From NCBI RefSeq assembly GCF_001586785.1, contig NZ_LUFH02000002.1, positions 1 to 64,000 on the forward strand: a DNA stretch of 64,000 nucleotides. The letters run 5' to 3'. This stretch comes from Sphaerospermopsis aphanizomenoides BCCUSP55 (GTDB taxonomy: Bacteria; Cyanobacteriota; Cyanobacteriia; Cyanobacteriales; Nostocaceae). The translations under genes were made by a program, and so were the position numbers. The number at the start of each line of letters is the position of its first letter. Within the stretch, counting starts at the first letter, position 1. The notes under the pieces are model-generated. The model saw only the letters and a list, made by a program, of their open reading frames with translations. It was not told the DNA's origin and made no database searches. Positions 8,651 through 18,069 of the stretch are shown here, piece after piece.

Positions 8651-9706
8651 ATGAATACCAGACTACAGCATATAGATATAGCAAAAGGTATAGGCATATT
8701 GTTGGTTGTATTTGGTCATAACAATATAAAAGGTAAGTTATTCTACATCATATTTTCTTTTCATCTCCCATTATTTCTATTTTTATCGGGCTTGTTTTTC
8801 AATGCTGATGGCAAATTAAAAGAATTAATGTGGAGTAAATTTGACTCAATTATCAAGCCATATTTGACAACGTTGATAATTGTGTATCCTATGTTTCCGA
8901 ATAATTCAATTATTAATTATTTAGCTGGAATCATTTATAGTACCAGTTTTACCATTCCTCTTGTATGGGGACCTTTGTGGTTTCTTACTCATCTTTGGGC
9001 TGTTTGGGTGTTTTCTTGGTTGTTTGTCAGGGTAACAAAACTAAGTTCTATCAAAAGAATTTTCCAAGTTTTGCTGCTGTTGTTATTACTATTAATAGGT
9101 TTTTTAATTCGTCGTGTTTTTTGGCAAATCCCTATTCGTTTTGGTGGAGTTACATTTGATTTATTTAGTCAGAATTTTTTACTACCAGGTCTTCCCTTGA
9201 GCATTGATATTGTATTTATTAGTGGTTTTTTCTTTTTACTAGGATTTTTGTTAAAGCAAAAGATTTTTGATTTTAAAGTTAAATACAAATATTTGATATT
9301 TAGTTTATTATTATTTGGTTTTTGTCATTATTATTTTCAATATACGATTGATTTAAACTTGAGAAGATACGATCACTTAATAATATCAACGTTAGAGGCA
9401 ATTTCTGGAATATATATGGTTTTGTGTATTTCCAGTTGGATATCTAGATATAAGGTCATAGGAGAGATATTTGCATTTATTGGTACTGGTAGTTTATTTA
9501 TTTTAATCTTCCATTATATTTTCCAAAGCACAGCATATAATTTTTTGACAACATACTATGAGTCCAACTATTTCACTAAATTTTGTGCTTTTATTATTGG
9601 TTCTACGATTCCTTTGTTGATTTGGGAATTGGTCAAACGAAATGACTACTTGTCTTTGTTGTTTTTACCATTAAAATCTAATAAGTTGATGACAAAGAAG
9701 AAATGA
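8651..9706 (+). CDS. Acyltransferase family 3 membrane protein
   Basis: The 351-residue integral membrane protein belongs to the acyltransferase-3 (OafA/NolL-like) family, which O-acetylates sugars of polysaccharides or lipids. The start HIDIAKGIGILLVVFGHNN is the family signature, with the conserved His at residue 23 in the first membrane span. About ten hydrophobic segments follow. Composition is markedly AT-rich with many Phe and Leu codons, unlike ndhD, which suggests acquisition. It stands alone, facing the large minus-strand operon. Confidence 0.85.
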   Translation: MNTRLQHIDIAKGIGILLVVFGHNNIKGKLFYIIFSFHLPLFLFLSGLFFNADGKLKELMWSKFDSIIKPYLTTLIIVYPMFPNNSIINYLAGIIYSTSFTIPLVWGPLWFLTHLWAVWVFSWLFVRVTKLSSIKRIFQVLLLLLLLLIGFLIRRVFWQIPIRFGGVTFDLFSQNFLLPGLPLSIDIVFISGFFFLLGFLLKQKIFDFKVKYKYLIFSLLLFGFCHYYFQYTIDLNLRRYDHLIISTLEAISGIYMVLCISSWISRYKVIGEIFAFIGTGSLFILIFHYIFQSTAYNFLTTYYESNYFTKFCAFIIGSTIPLLIWELVKRNDYLSLLFLPLKSNKLMTKKK

Positions 9707-9974
9707 TTTAGGTTGTTAAGATTTATCGTCAGCAAATATGACTGAGTTCTTTGTCAGACTGTTTTATCCGACAGGGGGTTTGAATAATTGTATTGTTGGT
9801 TTTTCTTGTTTCAACTCAACCTACTACTATTTCTGGATGATAGTTACGCTTAAAAAGTTTTTATTTTGCTTATGCACAGAAGATAGTTCTTCCTCATCAA
9901 AATAAGTATAACAGGTTTTTAGGTCGGTGGAAATGGGTTTTGCTCTTATAAATGCGAAAAAATTAACATTAGGT

Positions 9975-12900
9975 TTAACAAGAAAGAATCAAATTTAAAA
10001 CATTCAACTCATTAGAATTTAACAGATATTTTTCTGTAAATATTTTGTTTCTAATTTCTTCTAAGCTATAACTTCTAAATACCACAAATGGGAATTCTTG
10101 ATAATTATGACCTATGGGTAAAACGTTACCAACAGGATATAATGAACGAATATATATAGATAAAATATCTTTAAAACGTTGATCTTCCGGTTCTTCTGGT
10201 TTAGTTTCAAAATATTCTTTCATCACTGCACCACTAATAAACGCAAATAATGGTAAAGCATAATATTGATCTGTGTGTTGACTACTCTGTTCAAGTCTTT
10301 GTGTTTTTTCTACCCCATCGCTTAACTTTTTCACCAATTCTATAACATCTTTAATAGCAGATCGTAAATTTTCTGGATAAGAAGATTTGCGACGGGTAAT
10401 TTCCTGCATATTTTTCCACAGTTCTTCATTAGCGTAGGTTGTTATATCAGCTAGTCGCATTTGATAAGTTTCTTCTAACTTATTAGCAATAGGAACTACC
10501 AGTAAAGCTCCACTCATATAACCAGATTCAAGTTTACCAAAATCTAGTAACTTATCGAGAGTATGAGCAATTTCTGAAAACTTACTGTTGAAAGACTTTT
10601 GTAATGCTAAATAATTAGACTCAGTTGCATTTTGAATTACAAAATCTGCTCGTCCTAGCAGGTTTTCTAAGTTTGTATAAACTTGTTTCAGCAATACATC
10701 GCTTTTAGTGCGTTGATATTCTGTTTTTAATTGACGGATAAGGTTGACCATTTGAGCAGAAAATGTTTCTCCAGCAGCAAAAACAGATTTTCCACCGATA
10801 GGAATCAGAATAAAATTATCTCGACCTATGCGACCATAACCAAAAATTCTGGTCATGATAGCAGCTTTTAAAATCAATAAAATATTTAACAGACTTAGCG
10901 CACTTTCTTGTAAAGATATTTCTGCGTCATCTTGATAATAAACTGCTCGTTCTGCTAAGTAAAAAATTAGTTCTTTATCCTGATTATCTATATTCTCATT
11001 TCCTCGACCTCTATAAATAACCTGAATTATTTCCATCAGGTTTTTTTCGATTTCAAATTTGGGAATTTCTACTAGAATATGTTTAGCTTTAGGAAAAGAT
11101 AAACCCCGACTACCGGAAGCAGTCATAAAAATGACTTTGACATTTTCCTGAAATTTTTTAATTTCTTTCTTTTCATTCTCAGAAATATTTGCGTGTATTT
11201 CTAAATAATCTATACATTTTTCAAATGTTCCCCTGTGTCGCTTAATTTTATCCATCAGTTCTGCTAATTTACGCTTGTTTTGAATATAAACAATTACCTG
11301 TTCCACATCTGATCGTTGAAGAAGAGATTCAATATCCATTAAAATTTCATTTTGTAATCCAGATTCTAAATTATATTGTTGCTTTAATCCGGATTTTTCG
11401 CTAAATTTAGAAGATTCAACCAATGCTTGATAACTTATAGATAAACTACTTGCTGGGTAAGAGTTAGTATTAATAACAGTTGATTCTAAACCTTTAAATG
11501 TCAATGGTTGAACAGAAAGAGGTTGAGCAGTATCTACAGCACGACGAAAATATATTTTATCTGGTTCTGGAGAAGTATCAGATAGGTGTTGAATAATCAC
11601 ATTTTTATCAACAATTGAAGCATCAGCGACAATTACTTTAGTATTAAAACCATGTTGAGAATCCATTAATTGATACTTTTCTATTATTTGATGGATTCCA
11701 TTTAAAAACTCTACACCTCCATCATCACCTGTAATTTCATCAATCATGATGAATAGATCCTTAATTCTCCCAGATATTTCTTGCATTTGTTGATGTAAAA
11801 CTATACCATCTGTGGTATTGTAAGCATTGTTAAATAACTGATCAAAATGCTTTAAGGTGTTACCCGCATCAGTTATTTTCAAGGATTGAATAGAAGCGGT
11901 TGCGATAATATTATTTGATATTTTTTGTTCCACAATTGTGGAAATAGCTTCGCAAATGCTATTGAGAACACCCTGCTTTTTTTGTCCAACATCTTGAATT
12001 ACATCTTCCTTCGTTCGCTGGAGTCTGTCCGCACGTCTGGCTTTTTGTTGTTCAATATCCCTACTATCGAGAAAGTGAACAGACTTTTTCGTAAATTTAC
12101 CCTGACGCTGGTTAGATGTGTATTGAACAGTGTAACGTCCAGGGTTATCTGTAAGTAGGTTACTGTTTGTATTTATAGCTAATAATTTGTCATCAGATAA
12201 TTTTCCAGTATTTTTATCTTTAAATTTTTCGATGATATCTAGATTAACTTGTTTGCGAGGACTGACATAAAAGAAAAGAAAACCTTCATCTATATGTGTT
12301 TTCAAGAAATCAACAATTGCGGTGGTTTTACCAATTCCCGGATTTCCAGTTAAAAATATATAAGTAGATTGAGAAACTAGAGCTTTTTTAATTAATTCAG
12401 CATGAGCATCTCTTAATGTTATAGTTCCAGTTAACCCTAACTCATTCATCAATTCTGAAGGAACTTCTCCGACAGAGTTCATAAATCCACTAATTTTCTC
12501 TGTGTGACGAGGTAAAATATTAATCTTGTCAGCAGGAATTTCTAAAAGAGAATCAACAAACTCTTTACCGCGTTCAAAACTCTTGTAAGCACTGTTTTTA
12601 ATTTTATTTAAAACTTGTTTGCGTGCTTGGGGAATTTCTTGAGGACTAGAATCATGTTTGTAAATCTGATAACAGGTTTTTAAGATATCTACATTTTCTT
12701 GTTGAATGGATATTGTGCTAATGCCGCGATCACTATATCCTATAGAATTGAAAACTACATTTGCTTTATCTGGGAGAATAGTAGTTTTTTGCAGAAATTC
12801 ATAGAAGCTATGGAGATAACAAGCAGCTTGAATTGATTTGGTACTTTCTTTATCTCTGTATTTAAAAGCAGTAAAGTATGTCTTTAACCCTTCCGAGAAT

Positions 12901-13586
12901 TCTAAACCAAAAGACTCAGTAACAATACGAAGAATAGAAAAGACACTTTTAAAACGTAAATAGCTAATATCACTCATTAAAAAACGTCGGATAATTGCTA
13001 TATAATCAATATCTTCAATATCTTCATTAGTAATAATAGAAAACACAGATAAATCAACACAAATAACTCGATATTCTCTACGATTACGTAATAAAATTAA
13101 AGTATCTGCATTCAGAAATTCACCTTTTTTCTTATAAGCTGTAATATATTGAGAGATGTTATCTAAGTTATCAAATTGAGTTAATACTTCACCAAACCAG
13201 TGAAAATCATCCTTGGTGTCATAAGTACCAATACTGTTATCACCATTAAACCGACATTGATAATATAATATTTCCACATTTGGTAACTTATGTGGTTTAT
13301 CCCAACCTGTGGATTTGATGTATTCTCGAAAGAAATTAAAACCACTTAAAAAACCCTTTTGAATAAAAAATATACTCCATTTTTTAGCCATTTCTCTTTC
13401 TACAGTGCTGATAACTTTATCAACAAATCGCTGTTGGATTTTCTGTAACTTTAGCTGCTGTAATTCTTGACGATATAAGTTACCAAATTTATGCTTAATT
13501 TTCTTTTCTTCAATATAAGCAAGAACCCCAACATTAAAACCTACTTCAAACAAACGTCCCAAATCTTCAGCTATTTTAGATTTCAT
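9975..13586 (-). CDS. Large helicase-like P-loop ATPase with degenerate nuclease-like N-terminal segment
   Basis: The 1203-residue protein matches no named family I know. Residues 1-400 contain NADTLILLRNRREYRVICVDLS (about 159-180), which resembles the D-x(n)-(D/E)-x-K core strand pair of PD-(D/E)XK nucleases but has Ser instead of Lys. Walker A is TGNPGIGKT (413-421), a Walker B-like strand is LFIMIDEIT (611-619), VIVADAS is at 651-657, and a late helicase-like block has MTASGSRGLSFPKA (821-834) then QVIYRGRG (855-862), resembling SF2 motifs V and VI. The last 300 residues are helical. The ATG has a good Shine-Dalgarno (GGAGAT). It follows the 996-residue gene by 36 bp, so the two form an operon. 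DNA or RNA remodelling is inferred. Confidence 0.8.
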   Translation of the reverse strand: MKSKIAEDLGRLFEVGFNVGVLAYIEEKKIKHKFGNLYRQELQQLKLQKIQQRFVDKVISTVEREMAKKWSIFFIQKGFLSGFNFFREYIKSTGWDKPHKLPNVEILYYQCRFNGDNSIGTYDTKDDFHWFGEVLTQFDNLDNISQYITAYKKKGEFLNADTLILLRNRREYRVICVDLSVFSIITNEDIEDIDYIAIIRRFLMSDISYLRFKSVFSILRIVTESFGLEFSEGLKTYFTAFKYRDKESTKSIQAACYLHSFYEFLQKTTILPDKANVVFNSIGYSDRGISTISIQQENVDILKTCYQIYKHDSSPQEIPQARKQVLNKIKNSAYKSFERGKEFVDSLLEIPADKINILPRHTEKISGFMNSVGEVPSELMNELGLTGTITLRDAHAELIKKALVSQSTYIFLTGNPGIGKTTAIVDFLKTHIDEGFLFFYVSPRKQVNLDIIEKFKDKNTGKLSDDKLLAINTNSNLLTDNPGRYTVQYTSNQRQGKFTKKSVHFLDSRDIEQQKARRADRLQRTKEDVIQDVGQKKQGVLNSICEAISTIVEQKISNNIIATASIQSLKITDAGNTLKHFDQLFNNAYNTTDGIVLHQQMQEISGRIKDLFIMIDEITGDDGGVEFLNGIHQIIEKYQLMDSQHGFNTKVIVADASIVDKNVIIQHLSDTSPEPDKIYFRRAVDTAQPLSVQPLTFKGLESTVINTNSYPASSLSISYQALVESSKFSEKSGLKQQYNLESGLQNEILMDIESLLQRSDVEQVIVYIQNKRKLAELMDKIKRHRGTFEKCIDYLEIHANISENEKKEIKKFQENVKVIFMTASGSRGLSFPKAKHILVEIPKFEIEKNLMEIIQVIYRGRGNENIDNQDKELIFYLAERAVYYQDDAEISLQESALSLLNILLILKAAIMTRIFGYGRIGRDNFILIPIGGKSVFAAGETFSAQMVNLIRQLKTEYQRTKSDVLLKQVYTNLENLLGRADFVIQNATESNYLALQKSFNSKFSEIAHTLDKLLDFGKLESGYMSGALLVVPIANKLEETYQMRLADITTYANEELWKNMQEITRRKSSYPENLRSAIKDVIELVKKLSDGVEKTQRLEQSSQHTDQYYALPLFAFISGAVMKEYFETKPEEPEDQRFKDILSIYIRSLYPVGNVLPIGHNYQEFPFVVFRSYSLEEIRNKIFTEKYLLNSNELNVLNLILSC

Positions 13587-13622
13587 GTTAATCTCCAGAT
13601 AATTTTTGTGTTAATCTTTGCT

Positions 13623-16613
13623 TTACTTTGCGTTTAAAATTGTTCTCACAAGAGTTAAAAATGCTAAAGAGTTAAATTCACCTTTTCCTTTAAAATGATT
13701 AAACAAAGAAAGCTTACCAACGGATTTATCTCCGATCAAATTTTCGTAAGGATCTAGTTTAATGTGAATTTGTTTGTCAGCTTTTTGGTAGCGCGAGAAG
13801 TGAAATAAAGTCAAATATTGCAAGATATCATCTTTTAATAAACCATCAAAAATAAGTCCTTTGTGGATATCTTCATCGTCAAGTATTCCTTGATAAATAT
13901 TTAACAGTGTCGCATAAGAAATCACACCTCTATAATATCTTTCTTCCTTTTTACCTACTGTTATTCCATTAAATAAATTGAAAAATACAACAGATTTTTT
14001 GCTAGGATCTTCGAGTAAATTAGTCAGTTCTGTTGTATCCTGAATATACAAAGAACTTGCTGCGATATTTTCTAGTTTAACCGCATAGTATTTATCAAAA
14101 AACATGGGATAGATTTTAATATCATGATATTCAGATTTTAAACCTCTAATTACATCTCTGGACATAAAGAAAAGACCATCATCATCTTCTGTCTGTGTTA
14201 GATGTAATGTACTGGTATAAGGTGCTTTAGCAATATAGACAATGTGCTTATATCCCATCCGATAAAGCTGAGTAACTTTATCGATAATCACACTGGGATT
14301 TGTAAACATTTCTTGGTTGTTACAGTTGTCAGAAAAAGTTGTAATTAACTGAAATCTAACAGCACTATCTTTCCTTTGTACACCTATAATTTCTCCCATT
14401 AAGTTGGATATTTTTGCAGAACCACTCCACCCTCGATCACTTTCACGACTGGAGACAATAATAATGGCTAATTTGTCTAATTGGGGAAATTTTGAGGAAC
14501 TATGGAAACTAAATTTTTTGGGTAAAACAGAGTACAAAGAACTCATGGTATTAGGAATTTTAAATCCCAAATCTCGGATATCAATTCCTTGTTCATTAGC
14601 ACGATGTGTTTCGTTAAATAAATGAGATAAAACAGCAGATAAAGAAACTATAAATTTTTCTATCGGTGCATCATCATCTTTACCATGTAGATGTAATCTG
14701 AGAATAGGAATAAATAATCTTTTCTGCTTGTCTAATAAAATTTTAAGACAGATATAAGCAAGCAAACCGTAAGTAAATTTATAAACGAAAGCTTGATGAG
14801 GTTCTAATTTTTTATCTTCTAAACGATAGGGAAATAATAAAAGTTGACTATTTTTGAAATGTTGACTGTAAATCTTTAAACATCTTGGATCATTTAAAGG
14901 TGCAAAAATTACTGGTAATGCACGAATACCATTTAAATCATATTCCATGCTAAAGGTTTCTTGATCATCTGTAGCAAAAAAGTGAATGTCGTTGATAGTA
15001 ACTTTAGCTGGTAGGGTACAAAGAGAATTTGTTTCTGTATTTGGTTTTCCTAAAGATATGTATTTTAGAACTTCTTTGGGATTTTTTCTCAGAACAGGTT
15101 TAAAAAATGTATTGTTATTGAAAATATTCTGGGTATCTTCTTCAAGAATGCCGTTTTTTACAGAAATATGTACAGGATAATCTCTTGTGGGAAAAGAAGT
15201 TTTGCGCTTGAGGATATTTTGCAGCACACCCTTGAGACGATTGATTTTAAAATGAACATTAAATTCAGTAAAATCTTCAAAAATTTTCCGTAATAAGTCT
15301 TGTTTTGCTATATCGTCAGAACCTTTAAGAATTGAAATTATTCCTTGTTCAAATCCTGCGATAGGATCATATTTTAATTCATCATTGAGATTATAGTCGT
15401 CTTTTTTTGGATCTTGGAGAGATGCAAATAAAAAGTAGTACAAAAACGCTATTCTTAAGACATTTTTTGCAAATGATTCTCGTTGTAAAGGATCTGCAAG
15501 TGCATCTTTATGTTCTTGACTATCTGGGTTAAGGATATTAAGACGATAATCAAAAACGCTTTTACCACCGTCAGTATGAACTTTACCATCAAACTTTAAT
15601 TTTAGTCCAAATACAAATTGAATTTCTCCCCCATTTTCATCTTTTGTTTCTCCCAAAAAACCTTCTACTATGGGAATAATTGGCAGCTTATCAAATGCTT
15701 CACCACGAGAAAAAGCATCTTTGTAATTAACTTCAGCACCTGCATAAGTGACGAGGTAATCACCATCAGCTTTGTTGCTATCGTTGATATATTCTTCTAT
15801 AAGTCTGAGTCTTCTAATCAAATCTTCTAAATAAATAGCACCTGCGGCATTTAGATTGCTAGTTTTGGTGTTAATATTTTCTAGCAGAAACTCTAAATAA
15901 TTTATTTGTGCTTGTTTTTTGAGTTTTCCTAATGTTTCTTTATTGACAACATCTCGCAAACGAAAAAGATCAGAATTTTTATCTTTTTCTAAATCTTCAA
16001 GAATGTATTCTAAGTCTTGTTTTTCTTCAGCATTTGCACCCGCAAATTTAATCCGACTATAATTTTCTAAACCCTTTCGCAATTCTGTATCAAAATCACT
16101 GGTTTTCTGGACAGAAATAGTTAGCTTATGAACTTTTAGTAATTCTCTGTTTTCAGGATTCTTTTTATTAAAGGTTAACCGTTGTTTTTGCAAATTGTCA
16201 TAACCAGGAAAAGTATAGGTAAAGTCTAATTTAGCTGTTGTCCCTTTAAATGTCTGTAAATCTGTAATTAATTTACTAATAAATTCCTCTATTGATTCCC
16301 TATTTCCTAATGATGATTCTAATATTTTCTCAACACAATCTTTAATTGCATGAATTTGAGTCCGAAACTTTGCTTCAGAACCTGGACTAATATTTACGGT
16401 AGCAGAACGGACGCTGTTTGCAGATGCTCCCAAGGGATTTTCTACCTGCAAATTAGCTATTTCAGTAGCTATCTGATCAATATTGATTCGTAACCGTTTT
16501 TTATCATCGGAAATTTTAAATATTTGCTGATTTGGTAATACTAATAAAATTTTCGTTAATAAATCAGTATAATCCACATTGGCTAAGTCTGGATTTATTG
16601 CTATTTTGTTCAT
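13623..16613 (-). CDS. Large protein with a possible PIWI-like (RNase H-fold) C-terminal region
   Basis: The 996-residue protein is the first gene of a two-gene operon; AAGGAAGG precedes its ATG. Residues 1-700 show no motif I can name, with a helical N-terminus and several beta-rich stretches. About 712-960 has a strand order like a PIWI module: LAIIIVSSRESD (about 715-726), then GEIIGV, a helix, YKHIVYIAKAPY, IKIYPMFFDKYYAVKLEN, VVFFNLFNGITV, YYRGVISYATLLN and LFHFSRYQKADKQIHIKL. The usual catalytic Asp of strand 1 is absent, so if this is PIWI-like it is probably inactive and would bind a guide or nucleic acid. It could also be an unrelated Rossmann-like fold. The partner helicase suggests a defence role. 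Confidence 0.75.
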   Translation of the reverse strand: MNKIAINPDLANVDYTDLLTKILLVLPNQQIFKISDDKKRLRINIDQIATEIANLQVENPLGASANSVRSATVNISPGSEAKFRTQIHAIKDCVEKILESSLGNRESIEEFISKLITDLQTFKGTTAKLDFTYTFPGYDNLQKQRLTFNKKNPENRELLKVHKLTISVQKTSDFDTELRKGLENYSRIKFAGANAEEKQDLEYILEDLEKDKNSDLFRLRDVVNKETLGKLKKQAQINYLEFLLENINTKTSNLNAAGAIYLEDLIRRLRLIEEYINDSNKADGDYLVTYAGAEVNYKDAFSRGEAFDKLPIIPIVEGFLGETKDENGGEIQFVFGLKLKFDGKVHTDGGKSVFDYRLNILNPDSQEHKDALADPLQRESFAKNVLRIAFLYYFLFASLQDPKKDDYNLNDELKYDPIAGFEQGIISILKGSDDIAKQDLLRKIFEDFTEFNVHFKINRLKGVLQNILKRKTSFPTRDYPVHISVKNGILEEDTQNIFNNNTFFKPVLRKNPKEVLKYISLGKPNTETNSLCTLPAKVTINDIHFFATDDQETFSMEYDLNGIRALPVIFAPLNDPRCLKIYSQHFKNSQLLLFPYRLEDKKLEPHQAFVYKFTYGLLAYICLKILLDKQKRLFIPILRLHLHGKDDDAPIEKFIVSLSAVLSHLFNETHRANEQGIDIRDLGFKIPNTMSSLYSVLPKKFSFHSSSKFPQLDKLAIIIVSSRESDRGWSGSAKISNLMGEIIGVQRKDSAVRFQLITTFSDNCNNQEMFTNPSVIIDKVTQLYRMGYKHIVYIAKAPYTSTLHLTQTEDDDGLFFMSRDVIRGLKSEYHDIKIYPMFFDKYYAVKLENIAASSLYIQDTTELTNLLEDPSKKSVVFFNLFNGITVGKKEERYYRGVISYATLLNIYQGILDDEDIHKGLIFDGLLKDDILQYLTLFHFSRYQKADKQIHIKLDPYENLIGDKSVGKLSLFNHFKGKGEFNSLAFLTLVRTILNAK

Positions 16614-16701
16614 TTACACCCTTCCTTGTTGTCTTGAAAATTACAATTGTTAAATAATAAACCTTTGCAATTTGACAAGTCAAGACACAATAAGCTTGAA
16701 A

Positions 16702-16730
16702 ATACCCGACTCCGCGATGAAGCCGGGTAT
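16702..16730 (-). terminator. purQ terminator
   Basis: ATACCCG and CGGGTAT form the stem of a hairpin that starts four bases after the purQ stop on the minus strand; the exit side runs into TTTTC. It also separates purQ transcription from the downstream operon. Confidence 0.65.
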
Positions 16731-16733
16731 CTA

Positions 16734-17408
16734 TTAAACCAAAGCTGCTACCTTCCCCAACAAACCCGCAAACAAGCGCAAACCATCGCTATTACCTAAC
16801 GCTTGATCTGCTGCTCTTTCAGGATGTGGCATCATTCCCAAAACATTACCTTCTCGATTACAAATCCCAGCAATGTTGTTTAATGAACCATTGGGATTTT
16901 CCCCGTGATAACGAAACAGAACTTGTCCGTTATCTTCAATTTCTGCTAAAGTCTTTTCATCAGCGTAAAATCGCCCTTCTCCGTGAGCAATGGGTAAAGT
17001 GATAATTTCACCTTCTGCATAACCATGAGTCCAAGGTAAATTATTACGCTCAACTTTCAACGGAGAGCGATCGCAAATAAAGTGCAAATTTTCATTTCTA
17101 GCCAAAGCCCCAGGTAATAAACCCGCTTCAGTTAATACCTGGAAACCATTGCAAATACCGATGACAAACTTACCTTTTTGTGAGTGTTCAATCACCTGTT
17201 GCATCACAGGAGAAAAGCGTGCGATCGCCCCACAACGCAAATAATCACCGTAACTAAAGCCACCAGGGACAATAATTACATCTATATCACTAATATCAGT
17301 CTCTTGATGCCAAACCATGCGCGTTGGTTGTCCTAGCAAATCTCTAGTAACATACGCAACATCACGGTCACAGTTAGACCCTGGAAAAACTAAAACACCG
17401 AATTTCAT
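16734..17408 (-). CDS. purQ: Phosphoribosylformylglycinamidine synthase, glutaminase subunit
   Basis: PurQ releases ammonia from glutamine for FGAM synthase (PurL with PurS) in the fourth step of purine synthesis. The 224-residue protein is a class I glutamine amidotransferase. The nucleophile elbow is GICNGFQVL with Cys86, and the His/Glu pair lies in MPHPER near residue 199. The frame is open 56 codons further upstream, but that extension is translated GGGAATA and GGTGACA repeat; MKFGVLVFPGSNCD at 17408 is the family start. It follows purS across 217 bp that are almost wholly heptad repeats. Intact. Confidence 0.95.
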   Translation of the reverse strand: MKFGVLVFPGSNCDRDVAYVTRDLLGQPTRMVWHQETDISDIDVIIVPGGFSYGDYLRCGAIARFSPVMQQVIEHSQKGKFVIGICNGFQVLTEAGLLPGALARNENLHFICDRSPLKVERNNLPWTHGYAEGEIITLPIAHGEGRFYADEKTLAEIEDNGQVLFRYHGENPNGSLNNIAGICNREGNVLGMMPHPERAADQALGNSDGLRLFAGLLGKVAALV

Positions 17409-17414
17409 AAATAA

Positions 17415-17613
17415 GGGAATAGGGAATAGGGAATAGGGAATAGGGAATAGGGAATAGGTGACAGGTGACAGGTGACAGGTGACAGGTGACAGGTGACAGG
17501 TGACAGGTGACAGGTGACAGGTGACAGTAAAAAGAAGAAACTCTACACCCCACACCCCACACCCTACACCCCACACCCTACACCCTACACCCTACACCCT
17601 ACACCCCACACCC
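17415..17613. repeat. Three successive heptad arrays between purS and purQ
   Basis: Six perfect copies of GGGAATA (17415-17456) run directly into ten perfect copies of GGTGACA (17457-17526). A 19-base gap follows, then nearly ten copies of CACCCTA/CACCCCA (17546-17613). Together they fill the purS-purQ spacer. Their perfect identity implies active slippage or recent spread. Confidence 0.9.
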
Positions 17614-17625
17614 AGTCCCCATTAC

Positions 17626-17904
17626 CTAAAAAACACCAGTTTGTGATTCCACTTCAATCAAATCAAAGCGATAATTTTCTATCACTGGATTTGCTAACAT
17701 TTGGTCACACATTTGGTTGAGGTCTTGACGTGCTTTCGTCTCATCAGGTGAGATGAGAGTTAGTTCTATGTACTTACCGATACGCACCTGTTCCACGTTA
17801 TCGTGTCCCATTTGCTTGAGGCTAGATTGTACAGCCACACCAGCAGGGTCTAAAACTGAAGGACGAAGGGTAACGAAAATTTTAGCTAGATACTTCCTTT
17901 GCAT
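17626..17904 (-). CDS. purS: Phosphoribosylformylglycinamidine synthase subunit PurS
   Basis: PurS is the small bridging subunit that joins PurL and PurQ in the multi-subunit FGAM synthase. The 92-residue protein has the family pattern KIFVTLRPSVLDPAG near the start and IGKYIEL in the middle, and is of normal length. The frame extends 17 codons upstream, but Met at 17904 (MQRKYLAKIFVTLRP) is the standard start. It is the first gene of a purS-purQ unit. Confidence 0.93.
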   Translation of the reverse strand: MQRKYLAKIFVTLRPSVLDPAGVAVQSSLKQMGHDNVEQVRIGKYIELTLISPDETKARQDLNQMCDQMLANPVIENYRFDLIEVESQTGVF

Positions 17905-18069
17905 TAGGCTTTTGCTGAATGCTGCGATCGCTATCCTATAACTTTTATGCTGCAACTGAGTGAAAATAAGATCACAAACTAGTTAGAGTTAATTTATCAG
18001 TGAACAGATCACAAATCCTCACTCTCAATTTCTCAGTCTAAAATTCTACACCTAAAATTCTAAATCGGT

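Noticed and set aside
9738-9905. Short plus-strand frame of about 55 codons starting MTEFFVRLFYPTGG
   Set aside because: It has no Shine-Dalgarno, an unlikely Cys/Phe-rich composition and a poly-Ser end, and matches nothing I know; I read it as chance.
13623-16613. Assignment of the 996-residue protein to pPIWI-RE or a catalytic Argonaute
   Set aside because: The catalytic acids and the DinG-type helicase/REase context of pPIWI-RE are not evident, so only a general PIWI-like resemblance is claimed.
17409-17576. N-terminal extension of PurQ
   Set aside because: It is translated GGGAATA and GGTGACA heptads; the family start is at 17408.
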